Assembly (NCBI RefSeq): GCF_001690185.1 | Contig: NZ_LZGN01000007.1 | Location: forward strand, 1 to 64,000 | DNA from: Gilliamella sp. wkB308 | GTDB lineage: Bacteria; Pseudomonadota; Gammaproteobacteria; Enterobacterales; Orbaceae | Direction of reading: 5' to 3' | Length of the DNA: 64,000 nucleotides | Shown here: in pieces, positions 49,567 through 59,323 of the stretch | How the letters are laid out: each line of letters opens with the position of its first letter | How positions within the stretch are numbered: the first letter of the stretch is position 1 | Notes under the pieces: model-generated | Database searches by the model: none | What the model was told of the DNA's origin: nothing | The model's input: the letters and a program-made list of their open reading frames with translations, nothing else | Program-made: the position numbers and the translations under genes

Positions 49567-49923
49567 ATAATTCCATTCCAATCTGACTATTGTCATGTCA
49601 GTAAGACTTCATTTCGATTTGTTGATTTTGTTATTTACAACAATTTGTGAAGCAGGCAATGCATTAAGTTGTTTAATCGATGACTTAAACGGCTTTTCGT
49701 GACTGTATCGCAGTTGAATGCTTTAAAACTAAATACAAATGTTTTAAAGGACAGCATTTAGCATCAACGGTTTTAAAATGAAGCCACATTACATTATTAG
49801 CGTATTGATTGGCTGGCTAACTTGTTATCTTAGAGGGTGTGATAATTTATTAAGTGTCAATCAACCATTCTAATCAATAATTAACGATTTATTATTGATA
49901 AATCAGGATACTATAACCGACGA
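49567..49923. other. Intergenic stretch without recognised gene
   Basis: Between convergent zapC and ycbX. A 31-codon ORF at 49778-49873 (MKPHYIISVLIGWLTCYLRG...) lacks a ribosome site and is not called. No strong terminator or RNA gene seen. Confidence 0.45.
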
Positions 49924-51033
49924 TTATTGGGGTTTTTTTATTAATTCAATGTTGATATCACCCTCAGGTATGCAACTACAAGCTAAAATATGGTGGTTAC
50001 GTTTTATTGCTGATTGAGTAAGAGGATTCACTTTTCCTTCTTTTAATACCACTGCACATTTTCCACAAATTCCAACTCTGCATGAATAAGGGATAGTAAT
50101 ATTATGCTGTTCCAATTGTTCTAAAATAGTCTGTTGCTGATTTCCTTTAATTGTATTGTTCTCAAAAGTAATATTACACTGTTTGTGGTTAAACTGATTA
50201 TTTTCGGGAAAAGATTTAATATACTTTTTGGCCGGTTGCCTTTCGATTATCTCAACAGGATCATCAATTGATATTGATCCGACATTGCGAGCTATCATAT
50301 TCATACCAAAATCTATTTCCCCTTGTTCATCAGTACGAAAATGGCGGAGCGTATTAAGTGGTTCATTATTTGCTAACGGCTTTGCTGTATTAATATTAAA
50401 AGTAGTAAGTACACAGCGACTACACGGTTTAACGATATCAAAAATGACATCGCCAATTTTGATTGTTTTCCAGCCATCTTCGGCAAAAGGAAGGGCACCT
50501 TGAATGATGATATTGCTTCGAAACTGCTGAATATCGAGTTTTTCCGAGCATCTTTGTTGTAAATGATTGAATGATGCTTCATTTAATAGTAGATAAGGAT
50601 AGCCATCTGCAAAGCTCACCGGTGTTTGAGGATATCGTTTTGTTCGTCTTGTCAAATTAGTGCCAATCCAACGCAGTTGCACATTTTTTTGAAGAATGTG
50701 ACTAAAAAATTGGTTTAGTCTGATTGGTGCAATATGAGAGGTAAAATGGTTACCCCAAACCTCGGTTGGTTCATTAGTTTCAATAAATTCATCAAATTGA
50801 ATCGCAATTGATTCGTTATTTAACGTTGAAACAACAATACTGTTGTTAACAATAGCTGTTTTTAGTTTTAAAAGCTCAGGAAATTGTCTTGCAGTGATAA
50901 ATGTTCCATCGGGTTCACTAATCATCAATACACGATCATATTTGAATCCTCCTTTAACGACCTCCGATATATTGAGGGGAATACCGGCAAGCGATTTAAT
51001 CGGATAGATAAATAATTGGCTGACAGTGATCAT
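49924..51033 (-). CDS. ycbX: MOSC and 2Fe-2S ferredoxin domain protein (YcbX)
   Basis: A 369-residue molybdenum-cofactor protein that in E. coli detoxifies N-hydroxylated bases. The N-terminal MOSC-N barrel starts VSQLFIYPIKSLAGI. The MOSC core carries KPCSRCVLTTFN with the cofactor-ligand Cys, and the C-terminal ferredoxin domain has PYSCRVGICGKCAVVLKEG plus a final ILACSC. Domain order and length equal E. coli YcbX. Confidence 0.93.
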   Translation of the reverse strand: MITVSQLFIYPIKSLAGIPLNISEVVKGGFKYDRVLMISEPDGTFITARQFPELLKLKTAIVNNSIVVSTLNNESIAIQFDEFIETNEPTEVWGNHFTSHIAPIRLNQFFSHILQKNVQLRWIGTNLTRRTKRYPQTPVSFADGYPYLLLNEASFNHLQQRCSEKLDIQQFRSNIIIQGALPFAEDGWKTIKIGDVIFDIVKPCSRCVLTTFNINTAKPLANNEPLNTLRHFRTDEQGEIDFGMNMIARNVGSISIDDPVEIIERQPAKKYIKSFPENNQFNHKQCNITFENNTIKGNQQQTILEQLEQHNITIPYSCRVGICGKCAVVLKEGKVNPLTQSAIKRNHHILACSCIPEGDINIELIKKPQ

Positions 51034-51129
51034 AATAAATTAAATGATGAGTAAACGTGATCTTAATTGTAAACTGAATTCATCGTAATTTATAGGCAGT
51101 AGATAGTACGTCTATAAATAATCGATTGA

Positions 51130-51705
51130 CTACATAGGGAGATCTTGTAGAACTTTAGCATATTTTTCTATATACCCTCTAAACATTTCGGCTCTGGTAT
51201 TAAGTATAAAAACGAAATGCCCATTAGTGATTAATGTATAAGGTGTTTTCATCAATTCACATTCGTCAATAGTACGATTACAAAAAAGTTGTTTCTGCAA
51301 TAGTTTACTATATTTTTCAGCTTCATTTTTAGAATCAAATGGTAAAATGATAACAGAAAAATCAGGATAGTAATGACCGTTAATAGGTGTCTTACTTTTG
51401 AATTTAAAACTTTTTAGACCCGATCCATTAAATGAATAATATTGCTTAGAATTCTCATTATAGAAGCTAATTGGATCGAATTCATCGTCTGATTGCAAAT
51501 AAAATCCATCTTTATCCATTATAGTAAAAAGAGGATTTAGTTTGGCAAATTCAACATGATCAAATTCTAAAGTCAATTCATTATTTGATAATAACGTTTT
51601 TGTATCATTAGGTTGAACAAAATAATAAGAAATTATTATCAGTAATAGGATTAAAAAAAGTACGCATTGAAAAAACAAAATTTTACTTCTTTTCATACCA
51701 ATCAT
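51130..51705 (-). CDS. Membrane-anchored protein of unknown function
   Basis: A 191-residue protein with a single N-terminal hydrophobic helix (about residues 9-30, FFQCVLFLILLLIIISYYF) and no lipobox, so probably a periplasmic domain held in the inner membrane. The soluble part has many aromatic and acidic residues and two Cys (FCNRTIDECEL) close enough to form a disulfide. AAGGAAG lies just before the ATG. It sits between ycbX and greB, where E. coli has no such gene. Family not recognised. Confidence 0.6.
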   Translation of the reverse strand: MIGMKRSKILFFQCVLFLILLLIIISYYFVQPNDTKTLLSNNELTLEFDHVEFAKLNPLFTIMDKDGFYLQSDDEFDPISFYNENSKQYYSFNGSGLKSFKFKSKTPINGHYYPDFSVIILPFDSKNEAEKYSKLLQKQLFCNRTIDECELMKTPYTLITNGHFVFILNTRAEMFRGYIEKYAKVLQDLPM

Positions 51706-51736
51706 CTACTTCCTTTATGATTAAATTATTAAAATA

Positions 51737-52219
51737 TTATGTCATTGCAGTATAGCTAATTTCTAGGATAAAAAAATAAGTTTTACCACTGGGTGTCATT
51801 ACTGATATTTCATCGTCAACTTTATGACCAATTAACGCTCTGGCAACAGGACTATTAATAGAAATCCAATTTTTTTTAGGATCAAATTCATCGGCTCCTA
51901 CAACGCGGTAAATTTGTATGTGACCTGATTCATCTTCCAGTTTGACCCAAGCACCAAAAAAAACTTTGCCTTCTTGCCTTGGGTCAGGATCGACAATCGT
52001 TAATATTTCTAGGCGTTTTGTTAAAAATCGTACTCGTCTGTCAATTTCACGCAATCGTCGTTTTCCATAAATATATTCTGCATTTTCACTACGATCGCCA
52101 AGGGCTGCCGCATCAGAAACAGCTTGAGTAACACGAGGTCTTTCTTCTTTCCATAAATATTTCAATTCACGATCGAGTGCCAAGTAGCCCTCTCTTGTTA
52201 TATAATTAGCTTTTTGCAT
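51737..52219 (-). CDS. greB: Transcription elongation factor GreB
   Basis: Rescues backtracked RNA polymerase by inducing transcript cleavage. The 160-residue protein has the N-terminal coiled coil (YITREGYLALDRELKYLW) with the acidic tip DAAALGDRSENAEYIYGKRR, and a C-terminal FKBP-like domain with ISINSPVARALIGHKVDDE. The basic RRLREIDRRVRFLTKRLE helix favours GreB over GreA. Divergent from tex by 44 bases, as in E. coli. Confidence 0.95.
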   Translation of the reverse strand: MQKANYITREGYLALDRELKYLWKEERPRVTQAVSDAAALGDRSENAEYIYGKRRLREIDRRVRFLTKRLEILTIVDPDPRQEGKVFFGAWVKLEDESGHIQIYRVVGADEFDPKKNWISINSPVARALIGHKVDDEISVMTPSGKTYFFILEISYTAMT

Positions 52220-52263
52220 AATAAGTTTACATTCCGTTAATCGACGAGATATACAGAGATATC

Positions 52264-54570
52264 ATGATAAATAATCAAATAAGCCATATTATAGCGGGTG
52301 AATTGACAGTTAAACCAGAACAAGTTTTAGCTGCTATTCAATTATTAGATGAAGGAAGCACTGTTCCTTTTATAGCGCGTTATCGTAAAGAAGTGACCGG
52401 CGGGTTAGATGATACCCAATTACGAACTTTAGATAGTCGGTTAGGTTATTTGCGAGAACTTGAAGATCGTAAACAAACGATATTAAAGTCAATTGAAGAA
52501 CAAGGAAAACTCACCCCAGAACTGAGTCAAAAAATTACCCAAACACTCAGTAAAACCGAACTTGAAGATCTCTATCTACCCTATAAACCTAAACGCCGTA
52601 CACGGGGACAAATTGCTATTGAAGCAGGACTTGAACCCCTAGCCGATGTGTTATGGGATAATCCAACACTTGATCCTGATAGCGAAGCGGAAAAATTCTT
52701 AAATTCTGAAAAAGGAATTGCCGATACCAAATCTGCATTGGATGGGGCACGATACATCCTAATGGAACGATTTGCCGAAGATGCGGCATTACTGGCTAAA
52801 GTGCGCCATTATCTATGGAATAATGCGCATTTAGTTTCGCAAGTTGTTACAGGTAAAGAGGAAGAAGGGGCAAAATTTCGTGATTATTTTGCGCAAAGCG
52901 AACTCATTTCAAAAGTGCCTTCTCATCGAGCTTTAGCGATGTTTAGAGGACGAAATGAAGGCTTTTTACAACTTTCACTTAACGCCGATCCGCAATTTGA
53001 AGAAACGCCAAAAGAAAGCTATTGCGAGCAAATTATTACTGAGCATTTAGGCATTCATTTTAACGATCAACTCGCAGACAAATGGCGTAAGGCTGTCATC
53101 AATTGGACATGGCGCATTAAGATTTTAATGCACATGGAAACCGAACTGATGACCACATTACGTGAGCAGGCGGAAGAAGAAGCGATCAATGTGTTTGCTG
53201 CTAATTTGCATGATATGTTAATGGCTGCGCCGGCAGGGATGAAAGTCACTATGGGAATGGATCCCGGGTTACGAACAGGGGTAAAAATCGCTGTTGTTGA
53301 CGCAACCGGTAAATTAGTTGCCACCGAAACGATTTATCCACATACTGGGCAAGCGGATAAGGCTGCAATGATTGTTGCGGCACTATGTATTAAATACCAA
53401 GTTGAATTGGTGGCGATTGGTAATGGCACAGCATCGCGTGAAACCGAACGTTTTTATCTTGATGTACAAAAAAAATATCCAGAGGTTAAAGGTCAAAAAG
53501 TCATTGTGAGTGAAGCGGGCGCCTCGGTCTATTCTGCGTCCGAGCTAGCCGCTCAAGAATTTCCTGATTTGGATGTATCAATACGTGGTGCGGTATCGAT
53601 TGCTCGCCGACTACAAGATCCATTAGCTGAACTTGTAAAAATTGATCCAAAATCAATTGGTGTTGGTCAGTATCAACATGATGTTAGCCAAACTCAGCTC
53701 GCTAAAAAACTCGATGCTGTTGTGGAAGATGGGGTAAATGCCGTTGGCGTAAATTTAAATACGGCATCGATGATGTTATTAGCTCGCATAGCGGGACTAA
53801 ATAAAGTTATTGCACAAAATATTGTTAATTGGCGTAACGAAAATGGACAATTTTCTAATCGTAAGCAATTACTAAAAGTTTCACGTTTAGGTCCTAAAGC
53901 CTATGAACAATGTGCTGGGTTTTTGCGTATTATGGATGGCGACAATCCACTTGATGCATCTGCCGTTCACCCCGAGGCTTATCCGGTTGTGGAACGCATT
54001 TTAGATAAAAATCATAAATCATTAAAAGAGATTTTAGGTGACTCGAAATATTTGAACTCACTCAAAGCAGTCGATTATGTTGATGACCATTTTGGTGTGC
54101 CAACTGTGACCGATATTATCAAAGAACTGGATAAACCCGGACGCGATCCACGGCCTGAATTTAAAACAGCTCAATTTGCCGATAATATCGAAACTATGGA
54201 AGATTTGAAAGTGGGCATGGTCATGGAAGGTGCGGTAACAAATGTGACTAATTTTGGTGCATTTGTTGACATTGGTGTACACCAAGATGGGTTAGTGCAT
54301 ATATCAGCCTTATCGGATAAATTTGTTGAAGATCCAAGAACGGTGGTTAAAGCCGGTGATATTGTGAAAGTTAAAGTGATGGAAGTCGATATTGCTCGCA
54401 AACGTATTGCTTTATCGATGCGACTTGATGATCCAACAATGCCAAAATCTGAAGGTGCTAAACCGAGAATCAATAAATCGACTAGCTCTGCCAAAAGTAT
54501 ACATTCAACGCCTGTAACTAATAGTGCAATGGGTAATGCGTTTGCCGCTGCTTTCAAAAAAGGAAAATAG
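52264..54570 (+). CDS. tex: Tex family RNA-binding transcription accessory protein
   Basis: A 768-residue protein (YhgF). It has an N-terminal helical region ([17 protein letters not shown]), a YqgF/RNase H-like domain ([17 protein letters not shown] at about 330), helix-hairpin-helix motifs ([17 protein letters not shown]) and a C-terminal S1 domain ([20 protein letters not shown]). Described roles are in transcription and tolerance to stress; the exact mechanism is unsettled. Confidence 0.95.
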   Translation: MINNQISHIIAGELTVKPEQVLAAIQLLDEGSTVPFIARYRKEVTGGLDDTQLRTLDSRLGYLRELEDRKQTILKSIEEQGKLTPELSQKITQTLSKTELEDLYLPYKPKRRTRGQIAIEAGLEPLADVLWDNPTLDPDSEAEKFLNSEKGIADTKSALDGARYILMERFAEDAALLAKVRHYLWNNAHLVSQVVTGKEEEGAKFRDYFAQSELISKVPSHRALAMFRGRNEGFLQLSLNADPQFEETPKESYCEQIITEHLGIHFNDQLADKWRKAVINWTWRIKILMHMETELMTTLREQAEEEAINVFAANLHDMLMAAPAGMKVTMGMDPGLRTGVKIAVVDATGKLVATETIYPHTGQADKAAMIVAALCIKYQVELVAIGNGTASRETERFYLDVQKKYPEVKGQKVIVSEAGASVYSASELAAQEFPDLDVSIRGAVSIARRLQDPLAELVKIDPKSIGVGQYQHDVSQTQLAKKLDAVVEDGVNAVGVNLNTASMMLLARIAGLNKVIAQNIVNWRNENGQFSNRKQLLKVSRLGPKAYEQCAGFLRIMDGDNPLDASAVHPEAYPVVERILDKNHKSLKEILGDSKYLNSLKAVDYVDDHFGVPTVTDIIKELDKPGRDPRPEFKTAQFADNIETMEDLKVGMVMEGAVTNVTNFGAFVDIGVHQDGLVHISALSDKFVEDPRTVVKAGDIVKVKVMEVDIARKRIALSMRLDDPTMPKSEGAKPRINKSTSSAKSIHSTPVTNSAMGNAFAAAFKKGK

Positions 54571-54600
54571 CGGACTTAATATTTGATCTGTAAAACAATA

Positions 54601-54626
54601 AAGAGGGCTTATGCCTTCTTTTTTAA
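54601..54626 (+). terminator. Terminator after tex
   Basis: AAGAGGGC / GCCTTCTT (one G-T pair) with a TTAT loop, followed by T, 31 bases past the stop. Confidence 0.7.
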
Positions 54627-54834
54627 TCTTTATTTCATGACATGTTAATCAAATTGCTGATTAGATATGCAATGATAAAAATGTTAGCTAGATCAACTTA
54701 GGTTGCTTGCGTGTTTTTCAACTAATATGCTTTTGACAGCCATTAAATAATGATAAATCAATATTTAGTTATTCCATATTACTCATATTATTATATACTA
54801 TACAAAATTAATTCAGTTATTTGTTATCTTGCAA

Positions 54835-54856
54835 GATTAATTATCGATAATTAATC
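54835..54856. promoter_or_regulatory. Perfect 22-base palindrome upstream of the adhesin-like gene
   Basis: GATTAATTATC followed by its exact complement GATAATTAATC, with no spacer. It lies in the 627-base gap between tex and the gene at 55198. The form suits a dimeric repressor or activator site; no regulator gene is adjacent. Confidence 0.5.
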
Positions 54857-55099
54857 AAGTTGTTTGTGTAATTAAACTGGTTTAACTTGATCTACTATAT
54901 GGCATTCCTTAATTTGATATTCTTAAAAAGAGTCATTAACAATATTAGAATATTGCACTGTTTTTTATAACGACATAGTCCGTTGTTACCAAGTTATTCA
55001 ATAAAATATACCTTTACATGGATGCAACATTGAATAATTACCGAATAGTTCTGATTGCGTGTATGTTGTTTTTAATAAATTTAAAATGTAATCGGTAAC

Positions 55100-55125
55100 A
55101 AATTTATCAACGTTTTGATAAATTT
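55100..55125. promoter_or_regulatory. 10-base inverted repeat before the adhesin-like gene
   Basis: AAATTTATCA and TGATAAATTT flank six bases (ACGTTT), centred about 85 bases before the start codon. Likely operator position. The remaining DNA of the 54627-55197 gap is AT-rich with no gene. Confidence 0.45.
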
Positions 55126-55197
55126 ATCGTTCACTAAAACTTCAAATCAATAACTTTGTTCCAAATTACAGACAAGTTGATGAGTAGAGGAATTAGC

Positions 55198-56649
55198 ATG
55201 AATAGTGATATGTTTGTTTCCCAAAAATTTTATTTGATGCAATTCACATTGAAAACTGTCGTTATTTTTATATTTGGGCTTTTTTATCGTATTGCTTTAG
55301 CAGGATTAGCTGTTTCGACTACCACGGTGGAATACATTCACGGTAATCCGCCTGATATTCTTGAAACCGCTGACACCAAAGTTTTAAACGGAATTCAATT
55401 CAAATTAAACATTGATGATCTTGATCCGGCAATTATTTCGCCGGGACCTGCCAATAAGATTTCTGTTGCTTACAACACTTCACCTAGCCTGTATTCATTT
55501 GCTGTCGATACTTCAAGTTTAAATGAAAGTGATATCAATGATGTGGATGGTGATAAATTGGCTACTAGCGATAGTTTTATCATTCAATCAATTAATGCTG
55601 AGTGGCGAGATCAGAACAATAATGTTATTCCTTCTGATTCGACGGCATTTTTGGGTAGTGATGTGTGTAATTCATCTACGGCGAATGCAAAATCATCGGT
55701 AACAGTCACGATACAATTTATAGCTAAAACTCAGTACGGTGAGCCTGATACTTCAGAACCCAGAGAAGTATCAAAAACATTTGAAGTGAGTGCTGATGAT
55801 GGTATCTGTTATATCAGACCCGGTATACTGGCTTTGATTACTCACGATGGTTGGGATGAAGGGGGAAATTATGCACCTTATGGTGCTGATACAATAGATG
55901 TTACACCTTCTTATAACAGTGACCAATTTACTGTTCATCAAGGCTTTAAGGCCACAGCAAAAGATCAAAATGGTAATTATTTTCCAACCTATGGTTTTCC
56001 GGAAGCTCGTTTTAGAATTGTACCTGTCAATCCAATATCAGATTATAGTTACACCTTAGTCAAAAATCCAAATAATTCATTAGTTAATACTGCACGTAAT
56101 TCAAACGCTGATTCTAAAAGTGAATTTAAATTTACTGACAATGTACCTGGACAAGGTGATAAATTTGTCATATTAGTGACCAATAATCGAACGCTAGCAC
56201 AGTTTTATTATACTTTTTCTATAAAACATTGGTTATATTTCTTAAATAACCTTCCGGGTAATTGGCAAAATTCAAATAGATTATGTCAAAACAATAATGA
56301 TAGATTGCCAACACGAGCTGAGATTACAAACTCGCCTTTAGCTTACACTCCAACCACTAATGATAACTATTATGTAAAAGGTAATGGATACAAAAGAGCA
56401 ATTGGTGAAGGATTAACGCCAGAATGGGGTAAAGTCTACTTTTATGCACCTTTAGATATTATTGGTCGAGATATGTTAAATGGTTTGTTAAATTTGAAAA
56501 ATTTCATCTATTATGATTTTTATTTCACCAATGAACAATCATCAGTAAAAAATATATATGGAAATAATCGATACTACAGTGTAGGGATTGTAGAAGGTAA
56601 CGTTATTGTTGAGCCAGATATAGCATATACCTTATGTGTTAAATATTAA
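55198..56649 (+). CDS. Secreted protein with invasin/intimin-type tip domains
   Basis: A 483-residue protein from ATG 55198 (AGAGG upstream); an ATG at 55156 has no ribosome site. A hydrophobic stretch (TVVIFIFGLFYRIALAGLA) acts as a signal or anchor. The body has two Ig-like beta regions (about 50-185 and 190-320). The last part has WLYFLNNLPGNWQNS then NNDRLPTRAEITNSP, with two Cys and a final VIVEPDIAYTLCVKY. That C-terminal pattern resembles tip domains of inverse autotransporters of the intimin/invasin group. There is no LysM or beta-barrel, so how it reaches the surface is unclear. It may be a secreted orphan or a detached passenger. Confidence 0.7.
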   Translation: MNSDMFVSQKFYLMQFTLKTVVIFIFGLFYRIALAGLAVSTTTVEYIHGNPPDILETADTKVLNGIQFKLNIDDLDPAIISPGPANKISVAYNTSPSLYSFAVDTSSLNESDINDVDGDKLATSDSFIIQSINAEWRDQNNNVIPSDSTAFLGSDVCNSSTANAKSSVTVTIQFIAKTQYGEPDTSEPREVSKTFEVSADDGICYIRPGILALITHDGWDEGGNYAPYGADTIDVTPSYNSDQFTVHQGFKATAKDQNGNYFPTYGFPEARFRIVPVNPISDYSYTLVKNPNNSLVNTARNSNADSKSEFKFTDNVPGQGDKFVILVTNNRTLAQFYYTFSIKHWLYFLNNLPGNWQNSNRLCQNNNDRLPTRAEITNSPLAYTPTTNDNYYVKGNGYKRAIGEGLTPEWGKVYFYAPLDIIGRDMLNGLLNLKNFIYYDFYFTNEQSSVKNIYGNNRYYSVGIVEGNVIVEPDIAYTLCVKY

Positions 56650-56733
56650 AGCGGATATAAAATTATCTGCTTTTTTAAAAACGCAGTTAAAGTAGTAAAA
56701 TAATATCTTTAAATTTATTTTGGATTTTCCTTT

Positions 56734-56765
56734 AATGAGTAGGTTTAAAAACCTGCTCATTTTTA
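56734..56765 (+). terminator. Terminator after the invasin-like gene
   Basis: AATGAGTAGGTTT / AAACCTGCTCATT with one G-T pair, followed by T, 84 bases past the stop. Confidence 0.8.
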
Positions 56766-56876
56766 TTGTAAAATTTCACAGTAATGAAGGTGTCGTTCAT
56801 TATATCGATCTTTTTAATTAGCGGGTCACGGTTTAGATATGTTGGTTATTTTACTCTAAGCAAAACAAATTAATTA

Positions 56877-57746
56877 TCATGATAAATACACAGTAGGCAA
56901 AATAATATTTTTCAGCCCAAATTGTTTTAACTCAGTAGCAAAATTTTCGACATGCTGCTTTGATGCAGGTTCCCATGTTTTGGCTATTCCTTGGACACCA
57001 TGGTGGTGAAAAGCATTAATTCTCACTCTCATAGTCGGATCCAGCGCCAATAAAAAGTGCGCGATTTGTTCTGCCTTATTTTGAAGATCCGTATGAGTGG
57101 GGATGATCAAAAATCTGACTTCGTGTAATTTATGGATCTTTGAAAGATATTCTATTGTTTTGATGACTCGATGATTATCTCTGCCGGTTAACTTTTTATG
57201 AACTTGGGTATCCCAAGCTTTCAGATCAATCATCGCACCATCCATGACATTTACTACTTTTTGCCAACCTGTTTGGGATAGATAACCATTGCTATCAATA
57301 AAACAGGTTAAATGTTTTAAGTCATCGGCATTTTTAATGGCATGAAACAGTTTTTCAATAAAAGGTAATTGAATGGTTGCTTCCCCTCCACTGAGGGTAA
57401 TACCATTTAAAAAGGGTAGGTATTTGCGAATGATGTTTAATATATCTTCAATACTATATCGGTAAGTCATCGGCGTTGATTGATATTGGCATGTCTGAAG
57501 GCAAGTATCACATTGCTGGCAAGCTGATGTTTGCCAGACAACTTGATGATGACTAAACGTTAATGCTTGATGTGGGCATGTGGCAACACAATCACCACAA
57601 TCCTGACATAGTGATATAGTATAGGGATTGTGGCAATTTAAGCATTTAAAATTACAGCCTTGTAAAAATATAACTAATCGATTTCCCGGCCCATCAACGC
57701 AAGAAAAGGGTAAAAGTTTATTAACGATTGCCCATGACTTGTTCAT
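56877..57746 (-). CDS. yjjW: Glycyl-radical enzyme activating protein YjjW
   Basis: A 289-residue radical-SAM activase. The SAM-cluster Cys motif is GCNFKCLNCHNP, followed by two further 4Fe-4S motifs (CQDCGDCVATC and CQQCDTCLQTC), the usual activase insert. GITLSGGEATIQ is the SAM-binding GGE motif. It should install the glycyl radical on YjjI, encoded directly upstream with a 26-base overlap. Confidence 0.93.
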   Translation of the reverse strand: MNKSWAIVNKLLPFSCVDGPGNRLVIFLQGCNFKCLNCHNPYTISLCQDCGDCVATCPHQALTFSHHQVVWQTSACQQCDTCLQTCQYQSTPMTYRYSIEDILNIIRKYLPFLNGITLSGGEATIQLPFIEKLFHAIKNADDLKHLTCFIDSNGYLSQTGWQKVVNVMDGAMIDLKAWDTQVHKKLTGRDNHRVIKTIEYLSKIHKLHEVRFLIIPTHTDLQNKAEQIAHFLLALDPTMRVRINAFHHHGVQGIAKTWEPASKQHVENFATELKQFGLKNIILPTVYLS

Positions 57747-59268
57747 GACTGATCACCCGTGGTGTACGGCATAAATAGCTATTATTAACAGTATCTTGTG
57801 CGGCTTCACTTCCTAAAAATGTGGTATTAATCCGTGAACCTTCTTCTTTATATTTTTTGATATCTGATAATCTCACCATGTAGCCCGTTACTCGCACCAG
57901 ATCATTACCACTAATATTGGCTGTAAACTCTCGGAAACCAAATTGAAATGCCGCTTTACAAATTTGCAGTAAAGCGGAAGGATTATTTTTAATGGTTTCA
58001 TCAATCGTTAATATATCACTAATGCCTGATGTATAATAATGGTGATGTTTAAACAGTGCCATAATATGGGTAACAGGATCCGGTTCGTGACCATAAGGTA
58101 TTCGTAAGCCTGGTGTGGTGCCTCTGTCCGTACTGATGCCTGATTGTGCATGTAACATTGCTTTACCTTGCCAAGCATGGTTAATGGTATGATGATCAAT
58201 AAAGTCGGCTAATTGTTTAGAAATGGTGGTAGCCAGTTCATTAGCATCTTCATCGACACCATAGCGACCTGCTAAGTTAGATTTTTCTTGTAATATATTA
58301 ATCGCTTCAGCCATGGCGAAAATACCAAACATGGGTGCAAATCGGTTGGCATCAATTAACCCCTCTTTCACTAAAAAACTATTTTGAAAAAAGTTTGATT
58401 TTTCATATAAAAAGGCTGAACGGGCTTTGATTAAATTTAATTGTAATTGGCAGTAATAGGGTAGTGTGTTTTGCAGAAAATCATCAATATTTTGACTGCG
58501 CTTTGCTACTTCTTTTAAGTTGATTCTTGATAGGGTACTGCCACCACCAGCGATAGGTAAGGAATTATAACAGCTGACAACGCCATAGCCTTTTTCATCA
58601 AAATCTTTTTGAATCATCATATTATTGGCGATGTGAGGTTTAGCCGTTTCGCAAATATTGCCTATTGCAACAGATAGTAAGGCTTCTGGTGTGATGTTTT
58701 CATCATAGATAAAGGTTAAATTCGGTGCAACTTGTTTAAGTTCTTTGTCCACACGTAAAATCAGACGACAAATAACATTATCGGTTGGTCCAATATTGGC
58801 ATGCATAAAAGCATCAGGTAAATTACGATCTAACATTATCCAAAAATGTCTTAATCGTTGATAAAGTTCATCTTCAGTGAGATCCCCAACATAAGGTAAC
58901 AATATTTGATCTAAACAACCTAGATAAACAGGCATGCCGGTAACGGATGGTACATGATGATAAGCAATAGTCAGCATATTTAAGGCATCATCAAACGTTT
59001 TGGCGGGTTCAAGTTCTAACCACTCAGAGCCTTGTTTCAAAAATTTAGTATAATCAGGCAACACATATCGAGGCTTATAAGGCGCATGACCTTCAAACAT
59101 ATCACAAAGGATATTTTCCTCTAACGCTTTCTTTGTTTCACTATCAAGCTCAACATAAGGCAAATGGTTTTCTGCCGCTAATGCCAGTAAGTTGGCTTTC
59201 TGTTTTGGTGATAAATTAGGGTCGGTGACGATTTGATAACAACTGCTTTGGAACTCTGTCATGTGCAT
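57721..59268 (-). CDS. yjjI: Glycyl-radical enzyme family protein YjjI
   Basis: A 515-residue protein of the YjjI/DUF3029 family, nearly the same length as E. coli YjjI. I use ATG 59268, five bases after GAGG. A candidate active-site Cys is in YGVVSCYNSLPIAGGGS, and the C-terminal glycyl-radical loop is VRVTGYMVRL. The substrate is not known to me. In E. coli the yjjI-yjjW pair lies beside the deo nucleoside operon, and here it follows pdp and ushA, so a link to deoxyribose or nucleoside breakdown under anoxia is likely but inferred. Confidence 0.9.
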   Translation of the reverse strand: MHMTEFQSSCYQIVTDPNLSPKQKANLLALAAENHLPYVELDSETKKALEENILCDMFEGHAPYKPRYVLPDYTKFLKQGSEWLELEPAKTFDDALNMLTIAYHHVPSVTGMPVYLGCLDQILLPYVGDLTEDELYQRLRHFWIMLDRNLPDAFMHANIGPTDNVICRLILRVDKELKQVAPNLTFIYDENITPEALLSVAIGNICETAKPHIANNMMIQKDFDEKGYGVVSCYNSLPIAGGGSTLSRINLKEVAKRSQNIDDFLQNTLPYYCQLQLNLIKARSAFLYEKSNFFQNSFLVKEGLIDANRFAPMFGIFAMAEAINILQEKSNLAGRYGVDEDANELATTISKQLADFIDHHTINHAWQGKAMLHAQSGISTDRGTTPGLRIPYGHEPDPVTHIMALFKHHHYYTSGISDILTIDETIKNNPSALLQICKAAFQFGFREFTANISGNDLVRVTGYMVRLSDIKKYKEEGSRINTTFLGSEAAQDTVNNSYLCRTPRVISHEQVMGNR

Positions 59269-59323
59269 ATTAACCTCGATACTAAAAAGCAAATTTATTT
59301 AATTAAAATGGTAAACCCTATGA

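Noticed and set aside
49778-49873. 31-codon ORF with a hydrophobic N terminus
   Set aside because: No ribosome site, no conserved-looking features, and it sits between convergent genes.
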